A stretch of DNA of 64,000 nt, taken from positions 1 through 64,000 of the forward strand of contig CANPYR010000005.1 of NCBI GenBank assembly GCA_947588805.1, in the 5' to 3' direction. Below the pieces are notes generated by a model. The model was not told the DNA's origin and did no database searches. It was given only the letters and a program-made list of their open reading frames with translations. Below, piece by piece: positions 1-7,715 of the stretch. The first letter of the stretch is position 1, and every line of letters begins with the position of its first letter. The translations under genes and the position numbers were made by a program. Source of the stretch: an uncultured Clostridia bacterium (GTDB lineage: Bacteria; Bacillota; Clostridia; Oscillospirales; Ruminococcaceae).

Positions 1-144
1 ATGCCCGTGGGTATCGTTAAAGACAAAGATTAAAATGTGACAGCAATAAGGACATCGTACTGTCCTTGGTTCGTCTGCCGAGTGCTTATGACACACGTTT
101 AGGTATAATACATATAAAGCCGATAGGTTTAATTCAAAAAATCA

Positions 145-186
145 ATTACTAATTACTAATTACTAATCACTAATCACTAACAACTA
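145..186. repeat. Heptanucleotide repeat array (ATTACTA type)
   Basis: Six consecutive 7-base units can be read directly: ATTACTA three times, ATCACTA twice, then ACAACTA. The array lies just upstream of the ribosome site of the HD-domain gene. It is the first of about a dozen 7-base-periodic arrays in the window. The rest of bases 1-203 shows only a possible -10 (TATAAT near 104) and a short hairpin (AAGGACA/TGTCCTT). Confidence 0.85.
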
Positions 187-203
187 TCAAGGAGTCGAAA
201 AAA

Positions 204-776
204 ATGTCAAAAAATTTAACAAGAAACGAAGCCTGGGAGCTTCTGTGCAAGTGGAATCAGGAGTCCTTTCATTTAAAACACGCCGTGACGGTCGAGGGCG
301 TGATGAAGTATTTTGCCGTTGATCTCGGATACGCCGACGAAGCGGATTTCTGGGGGATAGTCGGACTGCTGCATGACTTGGATTTTGAGAAATTCCCGGA
401 GCAGCACTGCATAAAGGAGCAGGAAATTTTACGCGAATACGGCGCGGACGAGCGGCTTATTCACGCGGTCGCGAGCCACGGATATGGGCTGACGGTGGAC
501 ATAAAGCCGGAGCATGAGATGGAAAAGGTGCTGTATGCCGTGGACGAGCTGACGGGGCTTATAGGCGCGGTCGCGATAATGCGGCCGTCAAAGAGCGTAG
601 CGGATTTGGAGCTGAAATCGGTGAAGAAAAAGTATAAGACGCTGAATTTCGCGGCGGGATGTTCAAGGGATGTGATAAACCGCGGCGCGGAAATGCTGGG
701 GTGGGAGCTGGATGAGTTGATCAGCAGGACGATTCTGGCGATGAGAAGCTGCGAGGGGGAGTATGAGAGGGTATGA
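204..776 (+). CDS. HD-domain hydrolase (HDIG-type)
   Basis: A 190-residue cytoplasmic protein of the HD phosphohydrolase superfamily, which uses metal-bound His/Asp residues to hydrolyse phosphoester substrates; the substrate cannot be told. The metal-site pattern is visible: an N-terminal His (FHLKHAVTVE), the HD doublet in GLLHDLDFEKF at about residues 55-58, a further His near 69 and HAVASHGYG at about 90, with an Asp in AVDELTGL at about 113. That spacing matches small stand-alone HD proteins annotated as hydrolases in Clostridia. An AAGGAG-like site sits before the ATG. It is monocistronic: the next gene is convergent, with a terminator between them. No sensor or synthetase domain is fused. 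Confidence 0.8.
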   Translation: MSKNLTRNEAWELLCKWNQESFHLKHAVTVEGVMKYFAVDLGYADEADFWGIVGLLHDLDFEKFPEQHCIKEQEILREYGADERLIHAVASHGYGLTVDIKPEHEMEKVLYAVDELTGLIGAVAIMRPSKSVADLELKSVKKKYKTLNFAAGCSRDVINRGAEMLGWELDELISRTILAMRSCEGEYERV

Positions 777-923
777 TAAAGTGGGGTCTTTCCTCTATAT
801 GGCTATAATCTCCGCGCCCGTTTTCTTCCTTGCTTCTTGTGAGTTTCTCGGTAATGGGATCTTTCGCACGCGCTTCTCCGAGAGCGCTGTTTACCTCATT
901 CCTGCACCTTTCAATCAAAGAAT

Positions 924-976
924 AATCCGCCCTGTCGCGTTAGACAGAGCGGATTTGATTTTATTTTATTTTAATA
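924..976 (+). terminator. Rho-independent terminator after the HD gene
   Basis: The arms AATCCGC and GCGGATT enclose an inner CTGTC/GACAG stem, followed by a T-rich tract (TGATTTTATTTTATTTT). It lies between two convergent genes and reads best on the plus strand. Confidence 0.75.
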
Positions 977-1023
977 TATTGACAAGCAGATTTCAGTCTT
1001 GCCTTATCGCCCTGGGCTCGGCG

Positions 1024-2628
1024 CTATCCTGCCTGATCTCTCCTCACCCCAAACGTACACAGCGGGACTTTTCCGGCAGGCAGTGCAAGGTCGCCGCGGG
1101 TCATGAGCTCCTCAAGGAGTACCGCGCCCGCTTCGAGCCGGTGGTGGATTTTCGCGATCGCGCCGCATTGGTCGCGAACGCTTGCCGGGGCGTGGGCGGC
1201 GAGTATCTTTTCGCATACGTCCGAGACTTCGATCATAAGCTTTCCGACCTTTTCGACGGCAGAATTGAGATATTTTTCGGTAAGCTCGTTATACGATTTT
1301 TCTGTGAATACCGGAAATTCTGCCTTCATAACGCCGTCATTCACTGAAATAAATCCTCCGTCGATGAGGATCTCAAGCTGTTCCTGCTCGCTCTCACTGA
1401 GATTATCCGCACATTTTTCATCGATCGCCCGAACCATCAGTCTCGACTTTTCCGTGAACCGCCAATGATCCCAGAGCTGGCAATTTACGATCGCCCTGTA
1501 ATTTTCTGCCGAGAACCATGAGCTGCTCTCCGGAACCTCGTTGTGCATCGTAACGCCCACAAAACGGCTGTTGTCATAGTCGCCGTCATGCCCGAACACC
1601 CAGCCGTAACCTCCCAGCTTTAGGGGCTTCGGATCGCCGTAGGACGATTTATTTCGCGCATAGATAAACCCGTCTACGACGGCGATGTTTAACAGCATAA
1701 ACAAAAGCCTGTTGTCGTCGTAATTTTTGCCGGTGAAGTCGAGTTCCCGCACTTCGGGGACTATTTTTTTAATATCCTCGAATATCTCCTCCGCTCTGCG
1801 CGATACGAGCTTTTCAAGCGTTACGGCTGACTCTTTTTCGTATTCACCGGTCAGAATGACAAGGTTGGTCTGATACTTGCCGCCGATTTTCGTGATAATT
1901 CCCGCTGCTAAAAGCGCTTCTATTTCGTCTTCAAGATAAGGCATCGCAACGCCGAGCTCGACCGACAGCTCCTCCGCCGAGACCGGGGCATAATATGCCG
2001 CCAAAGCGATCGCACCGAGAATTTTCCTGTTAAAAAAGTCGGAATAATGATTCCGATCGCCCCAAAAATCCACCGAAAATCTGCCGGGGTCGTAGCTCTT
2101 TTTGCCTAATTTTCTTTCCATATAATAACCTTCTTTCATCTTCGCACGCGCCTTGAACAGGTGATATTTCACCGTCTCGACGCTGATCCCAAGTTCTTTT
2201 GCTATTTCGGAGCAGGATTTATTTTGGATATAGTATCGGACCGAGACCTCGCGCCGCGTTTTTGACAGAAGCGAGAGCTCGCGGCGTATGAGATAGATCT
2301 CCTCGGCATTTTGCGACGCGTCGAGCACGCCGTCCTCCGGCGAGGGAATGATCGTTTCAAGGTAAAACGCATTTTCTGCCGCCTTTTCATGCTTTCTCTT
2401 CTGCTCCTCACGGCGAATGTAGACTCGAAGGGTATTTTTGGCAGTCGCCCAGACGTATCCCCAAAACGCGCGGTCGTCGTTGAGATTTCCGACCGATTCT
2501 AAAACCCCGCAAACGATTTCCTGCGCCAAGTCCTCCGCGTCGCCGTAATCGAAAATGTTTCGCACCGCATAGCCGTAAATCGCGGGCAGATTGTCCAGCA
2601 GCAACTCCGCAGCCGTCTTGATATCCAT
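1024..2628 (-). CDS. ECF-type sigma factor with long C-terminal extension
   Basis: A 534-residue protein. Residues 1-170 are a typical sigma-70 family ECF factor: region 2 with DAEDLAQEIV and WGYVWATAKN, then region 4 with SCSEIAKELGISVETVKYHL, the -35-recognition helix-turn-helix. The remaining ~360 residues are not a standard sigma domain. They begin with a winged-helix-like stretch (ALAAYYAPVSAEELSVELG) and continue into an uncharacterised alpha/beta region. ECF factors are normally about 170-200 residues, so the tail may sense a signal or act as a built-in anti-sigma module (inference). The ATG is preceded by AAAGGAGC at good spacing. No separate anti-sigma gene is adjacent. The neighbour downstream in the same orientation is the decayed element. 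Confidence 0.8.
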   Translation of the reverse strand: MDIKTAAELLLDNLPAIYGYAVRNIFDYGDAEDLAQEIVCGVLESVGNLNDDRAFWGYVWATAKNTLRVYIRREEQKRKHEKAAENAFYLETIIPSPEDGVLDASQNAEEIYLIRRELSLLSKTRREVSVRYYIQNKSCSEIAKELGISVETVKYHLFKARAKMKEGYYMERKLGKKSYDPGRFSVDFWGDRNHYSDFFNRKILGAIALAAYYAPVSAEELSVELGVAMPYLEDEIEALLAAGIITKIGGKYQTNLVILTGEYEKESAVTLEKLVSRRAEEIFEDIKKIVPEVRELDFTGKNYDDNRLLFMLLNIAVVDGFIYARNKSSYGDPKPLKLGGYGWVFGHDGDYDNSRFVGVTMHNEVPESSSWFSAENYRAIVNCQLWDHWRFTEKSRLMVRAIDEKCADNLSESEQEQLEILIDGGFISVNDGVMKAEFPVFTEKSYNELTEKYLNSAVEKVGKLMIEVSDVCEKILAAHAPASVRDQCGAIAKIHHRLEAGAVLLEELMTRGDLALPAGKVPLCTFGVRRDQAG

Positions 2629-2778
2629 AACTTTGCTCCTTTGAAGATCTTCGTAAATATAGTGTCGAATCTTCCCCGCCGGTTAGCGTTTTGATAAAAT
2701 TCGGGGCATTTTTCGATGCATTTTTATTATATACTTTTTGAAGAAGGCGGGCAAGGGGCGGTTCTGAGAAAGAGGGCT

Positions 2779-3303
2779 TCAATCGTTTATATACATGACG
2801 TTCATCGTGCCGTTGCCGATGTCGCAAAGCATATTTATGCCCCTAAAATCCCGCAGCTTGTCCGCAACTGCCGAGAAGCCCTGCGGAAAAATATCCGCGC
2901 CGACAAAATTCACATGGTAGTCAGCACCCTTGAAGTTGAAGTCCGCGCTCTCTTTCTGCAAAAGATACGACTTAAAGCTGTCCTTTTGCTCACTGACCCA
3001 AGTCAGAGGAAGTCCTGCCGCGATGTAAACGTCGGCAGAAGCCAGCTTGCGGATATTAAGTTCCCTTGCGACGGCAGCGAGGGTAAGGATATAATAGTCG
3101 CCGTCGGTCATTTTGTCCGAGATAAATTCTTTGTGGTTTTCACCGATGATATAATACCTGCCCTCATAGACAAGCATATTGCTTTTGAAAGTCGGCTCCT
3201 TGTCATAAGCGGCAACGCCTGTTTTAAAGCAGCAGTGCGCGGTCTTGATATTCCCGTACCCATGGTCTATTCCGATGATGATCGGATTGTTAGTATAGTT
3301 CAT
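2779..3303 (-). pseudogene. Truncated ParM/Alp-like actin ATPase
   Basis: About 174 residues from an ATG preceded by AAAGGA. The start shown in the ORF track is 26 codons too far upstream. The N-terminal actin-like fold is recognisable: IIIGIDHGYGNIKTAHCCF is the phosphate-1 loop of ParM-type plasmid-segregation actins, and MLCDIGNGTMNVMYIND is the phosphate-2 region. Full-length family members have roughly 300 or more residues, so the protein stops just after phosphate 2 and lacks the second half of the ATPase. It sits beside a recombinase remnant, as in Firmicutes integrative elements where such genes are common cargo. It is most likely a non-functional fragment. Confidence 0.7.
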
Positions 3304-3387
3304 AATTATTCCTTTCTGCCCTTTGGGCTGTAAGACAGCATAATAAAAGCCCGCGAGACTTTTTAAAAATCTCACGGGCATTAAATT

Positions 3388-4368
3388 TTATGCCGATTTC
3401 TGTTTTTCGGATTCTTTTAGGTCTTTTCTCTTTAGGTTGTTCGCAGCGTGTCTGCAGGAATCACTGCAAAACTTTGTATTTTTTCTTTTTGCTTTGAAAG
3501 AGCTCCCGCAAAATTGGCAGCGCAGCGTTAAAAGAGGTTTGCTTGCACGCTCTTTTTTGTAAAACTTCCTCCTGCAATCAGCTCCGCAGAACATCGCGTT
3601 TGACCGCGTTGATTCAAACGTTTTTCCGCAGTTTTTGCAGGTAAGCCTAAACGGTTCGCCGACTTTATGTTCTCCCGCCTTTATCATGCGGTAACGCTCG
3701 CGGCTTGTGATACGATGCCTTTTAAGAGTTGCCTGCCGCTTTTCCTCTTCGGGAGAAAGTTCGGTGGGTGGGAGTTCAAACCTGCCGATAAATTTGAGAT
3801 AAATGTCAACCTGCTGAACCCTGTCGCCGTCAATCTTTTCGGGAGCGTGAACGACGATTTTGTCTATAAACTCGTTTATCATCGGCGTGGTAAGCTCTGT
3901 AAAGTCGGTGTATTTTTGAGCAAGCTCTATGAATTTCCCGATGTTCTCGGTATCTTCGGAATATTCCGCAAGAAGCTTCTCATCAGCGGAAATTCTTTCT
4001 TTAAGCTCGCTCTGTTCCGATTCATACTCCGATGAAAGCACGTCAAATCTTGCTTCGGGAATTTTCTCCATTGCATAAGATTCATAAAGTTTCTTGATTA
4101 TGACGTCGAGTTCGTCAACGCGCTTTTTGTTCTTGGCGGTCTGCCGCTTAAGCTCTTTGACGGTTTCGGCTTGCCTTATTTCGGAAGCACATCTGATCTT
4201 TTGAACAAATTCTTCCTCATTGTCGATAGCGTATTTGCTTACCGCCCGAATTGTTTCCAAAATCAGCGCCTGCAGATTTTTGGTTGTTATAAAATGACCT
4301 CTGCAAGCTTTGGTGTGATTTCTCTGCCCCAACTTGTAGGCAGAACACTCATAGAAATCATAAGGGTA
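3388..4368 (-). pseudogene. C-terminal half of a large serine recombinase (TnpX-like)
   Basis: The reading frame encodes the coiled-coil and C-terminal part of a Tn4451/TnpX-type large serine recombinase: a charged coiled coil, then FTELTTPMINEFIDKIVVH and YLKFIGRF, which are typical of the domain called DUF4368. Two zinc-ribbon-like CxxC...C...C units follow at the C-terminus (CKNCGKTF, CQFCGSSF). The catalytic N-terminal resolvase domain and most of the recombinase domain are missing. The frame reads back through ECSAYK, a remnant of the recombinase zinc ribbon, and hits a stop at about 4369. The TTG shown as the start in the ORF track is therefore not a real start. Confidence 0.75.
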
Positions 4369-4681
4369 TCATCGCTTTGCCCGTCTGCCGTTGATGAAAT
4401 ATCAATTCGTTGATATTGATATTGGACTTAATCAGCGGATAGATATACTCATAATGAAGCTGCAAGTTAGGAATATCGCCTGCTACGGACTGATTAGCAC
4501 AACCGGCAATTTTCTATCTTTACATTTATGGATTAAAGACAATTTCAGCACGGCTTGACGCCTTACGATTGACAAGGATATAGCTCAGATATATAATTTC
4601 AACAAAATTTGAATTTAACGTAGCATTACCGCAAAAGCCGTAGTATAGTAGTATAAGTTGAACAGAAAAGGAAACTGCTGG

Positions 4682-5266
4682 ATGATTGACGATGAAAAAT
4701 CATAGAGATGTTCTTTAAACGGTCAGAACAAGGCATACGGAGCTGGACATTAAATACGGAACAATCTGCAGAAGCCTTTCAATAATATTGTGAACAACAG
4801 ACAGGACTCGGACGAATACGTCAACGACGCTTATTTATGAGCATGGAACGCCATTTCCCCGACAAGGCCAAACCCGCTGCTCAGCTTCGTCCTGAAAATC
4901 GTTCGGAACATTTTGCTCAAAATCTATTGGAGAAAGGAAGCGGCCAAACGGAGCGGTCGCTGCAAAGTTGCCTTAGAGAAAATCTAAGGCTGTATAGCAG
5001 ATCAAAATGCCGTGGAAGATAAAATCGAAGCTGGGGAGTTAGCCCGTATCATTAAGGACTTTTTGGGTACGCTGACGCTTGAAAACCGAGTTATTTTCAT
5101 GCGCCGCTATTGGTTTGCCGACGGCTATAAGGACATAGCCGAGATTATGGGGCTTTCGGAGAAGAATATCTCGTTCCGACTGACGCGTATCCGAGAGAAA
5201 ATAAAACAGTATTTGATAGAAAGAGAGGTATTCATATTAACGCAAAGAAGTTTTCCGACGCTATGA
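4682..5266 (+). pseudogene. Decayed ECF sigma factor gene
   Basis: Conceptual reading across frames gives an ECF sigma factor: MIDDEK, FFKRSEQGIREL, DSDEYVNDAYL, FVLKIVRNILLKIY (region 2), then the intact region 4, ENRVIFMRRYWFADGYKDIA with ISFRLTRIREKI. The copy is broken by at least three single-base deletions in the first 120 bases and by in-frame TGA (about 4837) and TAA (about 4985) stops. Only region 4 is still open (the ORF track shows 5012-5266). This sigma subtype is common in accessory modules of Clostridia. It is not functional as it stands. Confidence 0.7.
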
Positions 5267-5379
5267 GCGAAATTGATACGAAATATGTTGATGAAGCTCT
5301 TTCTTATGACGCGTCGCATATCTCGAAGATACAAAGACATTTTTGGATGGCAGTTATACAGAACAGTATTTTTACCTGA
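5263..5379 (+). pseudogene. Remnant of the sigma gene's partner protein
   Basis: An ATG overlapping the end of the sigma remnant opens MSEIDTKYVDEALSY, matching the start usually seen in the membrane-anchored partner encoded directly after this sigma subtype. The frame closes after 38 codons, and later codons in another frame (SYTEQYFYLTQDT) look like decayed continuation. It is a small, broken relic. From here to about 5536 no other gene was seen. Confidence 0.35.
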
Positions 5380-5536
5380 CGCAAGATACAAAATCCGGTA
5401 AATTGACGGTTTCTGATAATACGGCTCCAAACATAACGGCAGAATAGGATTACTGTTTGTGGGGGAGATATGCAAATGCTGAGCAACTATACGAGGGATT
5501 TGGAGAATGGGCGTAAGTAATTTCATCCCCGTCAAA

Positions 5537-5585
5537 TAAAAAAATAATCCGAACGCGTCTCCAATCAGGAACAGGTTCGGATTAT
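5537..5585 (-). terminator. Terminator of the tRNA-Leu transcript
   Basis: An 11-base perfect stem (ATAATCCGAAC/GTTCGGATTAT) lies just after the CCA end of tRNA-Leu on the minus strand and is followed by a run of Ts. Confidence 0.85.
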
Positions 5586-5592
5586 ACTTATT

Positions 5593-5677
5593 TGGTGCGG
5601 CAAATGGGACTTGAACCCATACGTCGTTCGACACACGCCCCTCAAACGTGCCTGTCTGCCTATTCCAGCACTGCCGC
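5593..5677 (-). tRNA. tRNA-Leu (anticodon GAG)
   Basis: On the minus strand this is an 85-base class II tRNA with a long variable arm. The acceptor stem GCGGCAG pairs with TTGCCGC (one G-T), the discriminator is A and CCA is encoded. The T arm reads GGGTTCAAGTCCC. The anticodon stem CACGT/GCGTG encloses the loop TTGAGGG, so the anticodon is GAG, reading CUC and CUU leucine codons. It has its own consensus promoter and terminator and is transcribed after a leader of three hairpins. Confidence 0.95.
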
Positions 5678-5681
5678 AAGC

Positions 5682-5780
5682 GATAACTAAGGGGGGTTGG
5701 GGATCCTTAGTTATCTATATTGATATCCGAGGGGATGGGGTGGCTCGGATATCAGATGAGGGGGCTCGGATGAACCGAGC
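5682..5780 (-). ncRNA. Structured leader upstream of tRNA-Leu (three hairpins)
   Basis: Between the predicted start site (about 5780) and the tRNA the minus-strand RNA folds into three perfect stem-loops: GCTCGG/CCGAGC; GATATCCGAG/CTCGGATATC with a 12-base loop CCACCCCATCCC; and GATAACTAAGG/CCTTAGTTATC with a 12-base loop ATCCCCAACCCC. The two larger hairpins share loop length and C-rich loops. Such loops occur in small RNAs of Gram-positive bacteria that bind ribosome sites, so this may be a processed small RNA as well as a tRNA leader (inference). Confidence 0.55.
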
Positions 5781-5786
5781 ATTGGT

Positions 5787-5815
5787 ATTATAGCACTTTA
5801 TGCCGGAGTTGTCAA
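5787..5815 (-). promoter_or_regulatory. Consensus promoter of the leader/tRNA-Leu unit
   Basis: On the minus strand TTGACA (5815-5810) and TATAAT (5792-5787) are separated by exactly 17 bases, a full sigma-A consensus. The start site would fall at about 5780, the first base of the first leader hairpin. Confidence 0.85.
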
Positions 5816-5884
5816 GGGGTTATGCGAAAATTTTTTAAATTTTTTTAATCCCTTCCCCGCCGTCTGTCCTCAGATCCCCTTCTC

Positions 5885-6592
5885 TCACTCGTCGCAGATC
5901 TTCTTTATCCTTCCCTCGCTGTTCTTTATCAGATTCACCATCGACGAATAAAGCTTCGGGAACTGCTCGGCAAGCGTCTGGGTGTTCACTTCGAGCTCCG
6001 TCTCGTCAAATTCATCCACCGCGTCCTCCGGGGGGATCGCGTTACCGTTCACCGCCGCTTTGAGCCTTGCGTCGCAAAGACTCATCGCCGCGTCTGCGCC
6101 GGACTGAGAGAGATCCTTATCCACGCTGAAGAAGTTCTGATCGTTTTTCGGACTCGCGCTGTAAAGATGTCTGAAGACCTTATAGACCGCAAGCATAAGA
6201 TACCCCGACGATTCTTTTATAACCGTCTGAGAACGGCAGCGCGTGAGAAGCGAGAAAAATACGCTCATCGAGTTATTTATAAGCTTTTTGTTGAACGCGA
6301 TCATCACCGAACCGGGAGTAACGCGATCGCGCTGATTAGGGTCGTCCTCGGGGATGTCCTCGAACGAGATGGTCTGACCGCCGGGTTCGGGGGAACGTCC
6401 TAAGAGATAGTCGCAGCTCACGCCGTAATAATCCGCGGCGCGAACCAAAAAGTCGAGCCCGCACTCGCGCTTGCCCTTTTCATAGTGCGAGAGAAGGCCT
6501 TGTGAAACGCCGAGATCCTCGGCGGCTTTTTTCTGTGATATCTTCCGTTCCTTGCGCAAAAGCGTCATAATTCTTGAAAAATCGCTTGTCAC
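5885..6592 (-). CDS. XRE-family transcriptional regulator
   Basis: A 235-residue protein beginning at GTG (VTSDFSRIMTLLRK) with GGGGAG nine bases upstream; the longer frame in the ORF track has no ribosome site. Residues 5-65 form a Cro/C1-type helix-turn-helix (ISQKKAAEDLGVSQGLLSHYEKGK) followed by YYGVSCDYLLGRSPE, typical of XRE regulators. The remaining ~150 residues are an acidic, mostly helical domain that I do not recognise; it may bind a ligand or dimerise. Its promoter carries a perfect palindrome over the -35 element, which suggests autoregulation. The gene points toward the tRNA-Leu unit. Confidence 0.85.
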   Translation of the reverse strand: MTSDFSRIMTLLRKERKISQKKAAEDLGVSQGLLSHYEKGKRECGLDFLVRAADYYGVSCDYLLGRSPEPGGQTISFEDIPEDDPNQRDRVTPGSVMIAFNKKLINNSMSVFFSLLTRCRSQTVIKESSGYLMLAVYKVFRHLYSASPKNDQNFFSVDKDLSQSGADAAMSLCDARLKAAVNGNAIPPEDAVDEFDETELEVNTQTLAEQFPKLYSSMVNLIKNSEGRIKKICDE

Positions 6593-6678
6593 TTTATTAT
6601 ACTCCCCGTAATAATAATTTTTACAAAAAAGATCCGGAGCGCAAAAAAGCACCGCTCCGCAAAGATCAGCTAAGGATA

Positions 6679-6707
6679 ATTATACACCGAAAATTACAAA
6701 TTGTAAA
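6679..6707 (-). promoter_or_regulatory. XRE gene promoter with palindromic operator
   Basis: On the minus strand TTTACA (6707-6702), a 17-base spacer and TATAAT (6684-6679) form the promoter. The perfect palindrome TTACAA-A-TTGTAA (6694-6706) covers the -35 box and the start of the spacer, as expected for an autorepressor site. The rest of 6708-7036 is AT-rich and otherwise shows only a possible -10 for the phosphatase gene. Confidence 0.65.
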
Positions 6708-7036
6708 ATCGCAGATTAAATAAACTTTCCGGTCGATTTTTGTTGAAAACAGAGAGGGCGACAAAAAATCCCGGAAAAAACCGTCGAAATATTCAAAAAA
6801 AGAATGCCGCGCGGCATTTCGGGAAGTTAGACAATTAACTAAGGCAATAATAACAGGCGCAGAAAATATCCCAAGCTGAGCATTTATGACTTCTCTTCAT
6901 ACGGCATAACCGTTCCGAATTTTTGCATTTTTCAACCTCAAATCCCTCAAAAAATCCCCCCACCCGCTTGAAATTCTTCGCGGGATGTGGTATTGTGGTA
7001 TTGTAAAATAAAGTTCTTTTGATTAGGAGCATTTTA

Positions 7037-7663
7037 ATGAAAACTTACAGGATACATTTTATTCGCCATGGCCTTACAGTCTCAAACGAGGAGGGGAGAT
7101 ACTGCGGGATAACCGAGTCCTCGGTCTCGCCGAAGGGACGGCGCGAGCTTATGGAAAAGATGAACAAGTTCGTTTATCCCCCTGCCGACAAGGTCTATGT
7201 CAGCCCGCTGAAGCGCTGCGTCGAGACTGCTGCTTTCATCTATTCCGACGGTTACGCAAGAGTCGTCCCGGAGTTTCGTGAGATGAATTTCGGAGTCTTC
7301 GAGGGGAAAAAGCTTATCGATATCAAGGACGACGAGAGCTATAAGAAATTTTTAAAGGGAGGGCTTGATAACCCTCCCCCGAACGGAGAAAGCTTAAGAC
7401 AGGTTGTACAGCGCTGCTTTGAGGGCGTGGACTTCGTCATTAAGGATATGATGAGGGAGGATATCTCGAGCGCGGCAGTTATTACTCACGGCGGGATAAT
7501 AATGAATATAATGGGCTGCTTCGGGCTTCCGAAATATCCCCCGAACGATTACGCCTGCGACTTCGGAGAAGGCTTTACCGTCCTTGCTTCGGCGCAGATG
7601 TGGCAGCAGAGCGGAGCCTTTGAGGTCGCGGGAAAGCTGCCATATTTCAGAGAACAGAATTGA
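7037..7663 (+). CDS. Histidine phosphatase family protein
   Basis: A 208-residue cytoplasmic enzyme of the histidine phosphatase (phosphoglycerate mutase-like) superfamily. The catalytic RHG motif is in IHFIRHGLTVSNEEGRYCG near residue 8, SPLKRC carries the second phosphate-binding Arg, FREMNFGVFEG carries the acid Glu, and VITHGG carries the second catalytic His. The pattern is close to the CobC/alpha-ribazole phosphatase and broad-specificity phosphatase groups, but no cobalamin genes are nearby, so the substrate is open. The start at 7037 follows TTAGGAGC. The stop codon lies inside a 7-base repeat array that begins at 7656, so the last residues are repeat-encoded. Confidence 0.85.
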   Translation: MKTYRIHFIRHGLTVSNEEGRYCGITESSVSPKGRRELMEKMNKFVYPPADKVYVSPLKRCVETAAFIYSDGYARVVPEFREMNFGVFEGKKLIDIKDDESYKKFLKGGLDNPPPNGESLRQVVQRCFEGVDFVIKDMMREDISSAAVITHGGIIMNIMGCFGLPKYPPNDYACDFGEGFTVLASAQMWQQSGAFEVAGKLPYFREQN

Positions 7664-7690
7664 GAATTAAAAATTAAGAATTGAGATTCA
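7656..7690. repeat. Heptanucleotide array (AGAATTG/AGAATTA)
   Basis: Five 7-base units: AGAATTG, AGAATTA, AAAATTA, AGAATTG and AGATTCA. It overlaps the stop codon of the phosphatase gene. Confidence 0.8.
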
Positions 7691-7715
7691 GAACTCGGAT
7701 CTCTGATTTCCGATA

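Noticed and set aside
763-1347. 194-residue plus-strand ORF after the HD gene
   Set aside because: It runs through a terminator and into the antisense of the sigma gene; no ribosome site or family.
4837-4987. In-frame TGA and TAA in the sigma remnant as recoding
   Set aside because: Two different stops plus several single-base deletions in the same gene point to decay.
5593-5677. Duplicated tRNA-Leu end as an attachment site for the decayed element
   Set aside because: No second copy of the tRNA 3' end was found between 2641 and 5592 or elsewhere in the window by eye.
5611-5793. 60-residue ORF on the plus strand
   Set aside because: It is antisense to tRNA-Leu and its leader hairpins.
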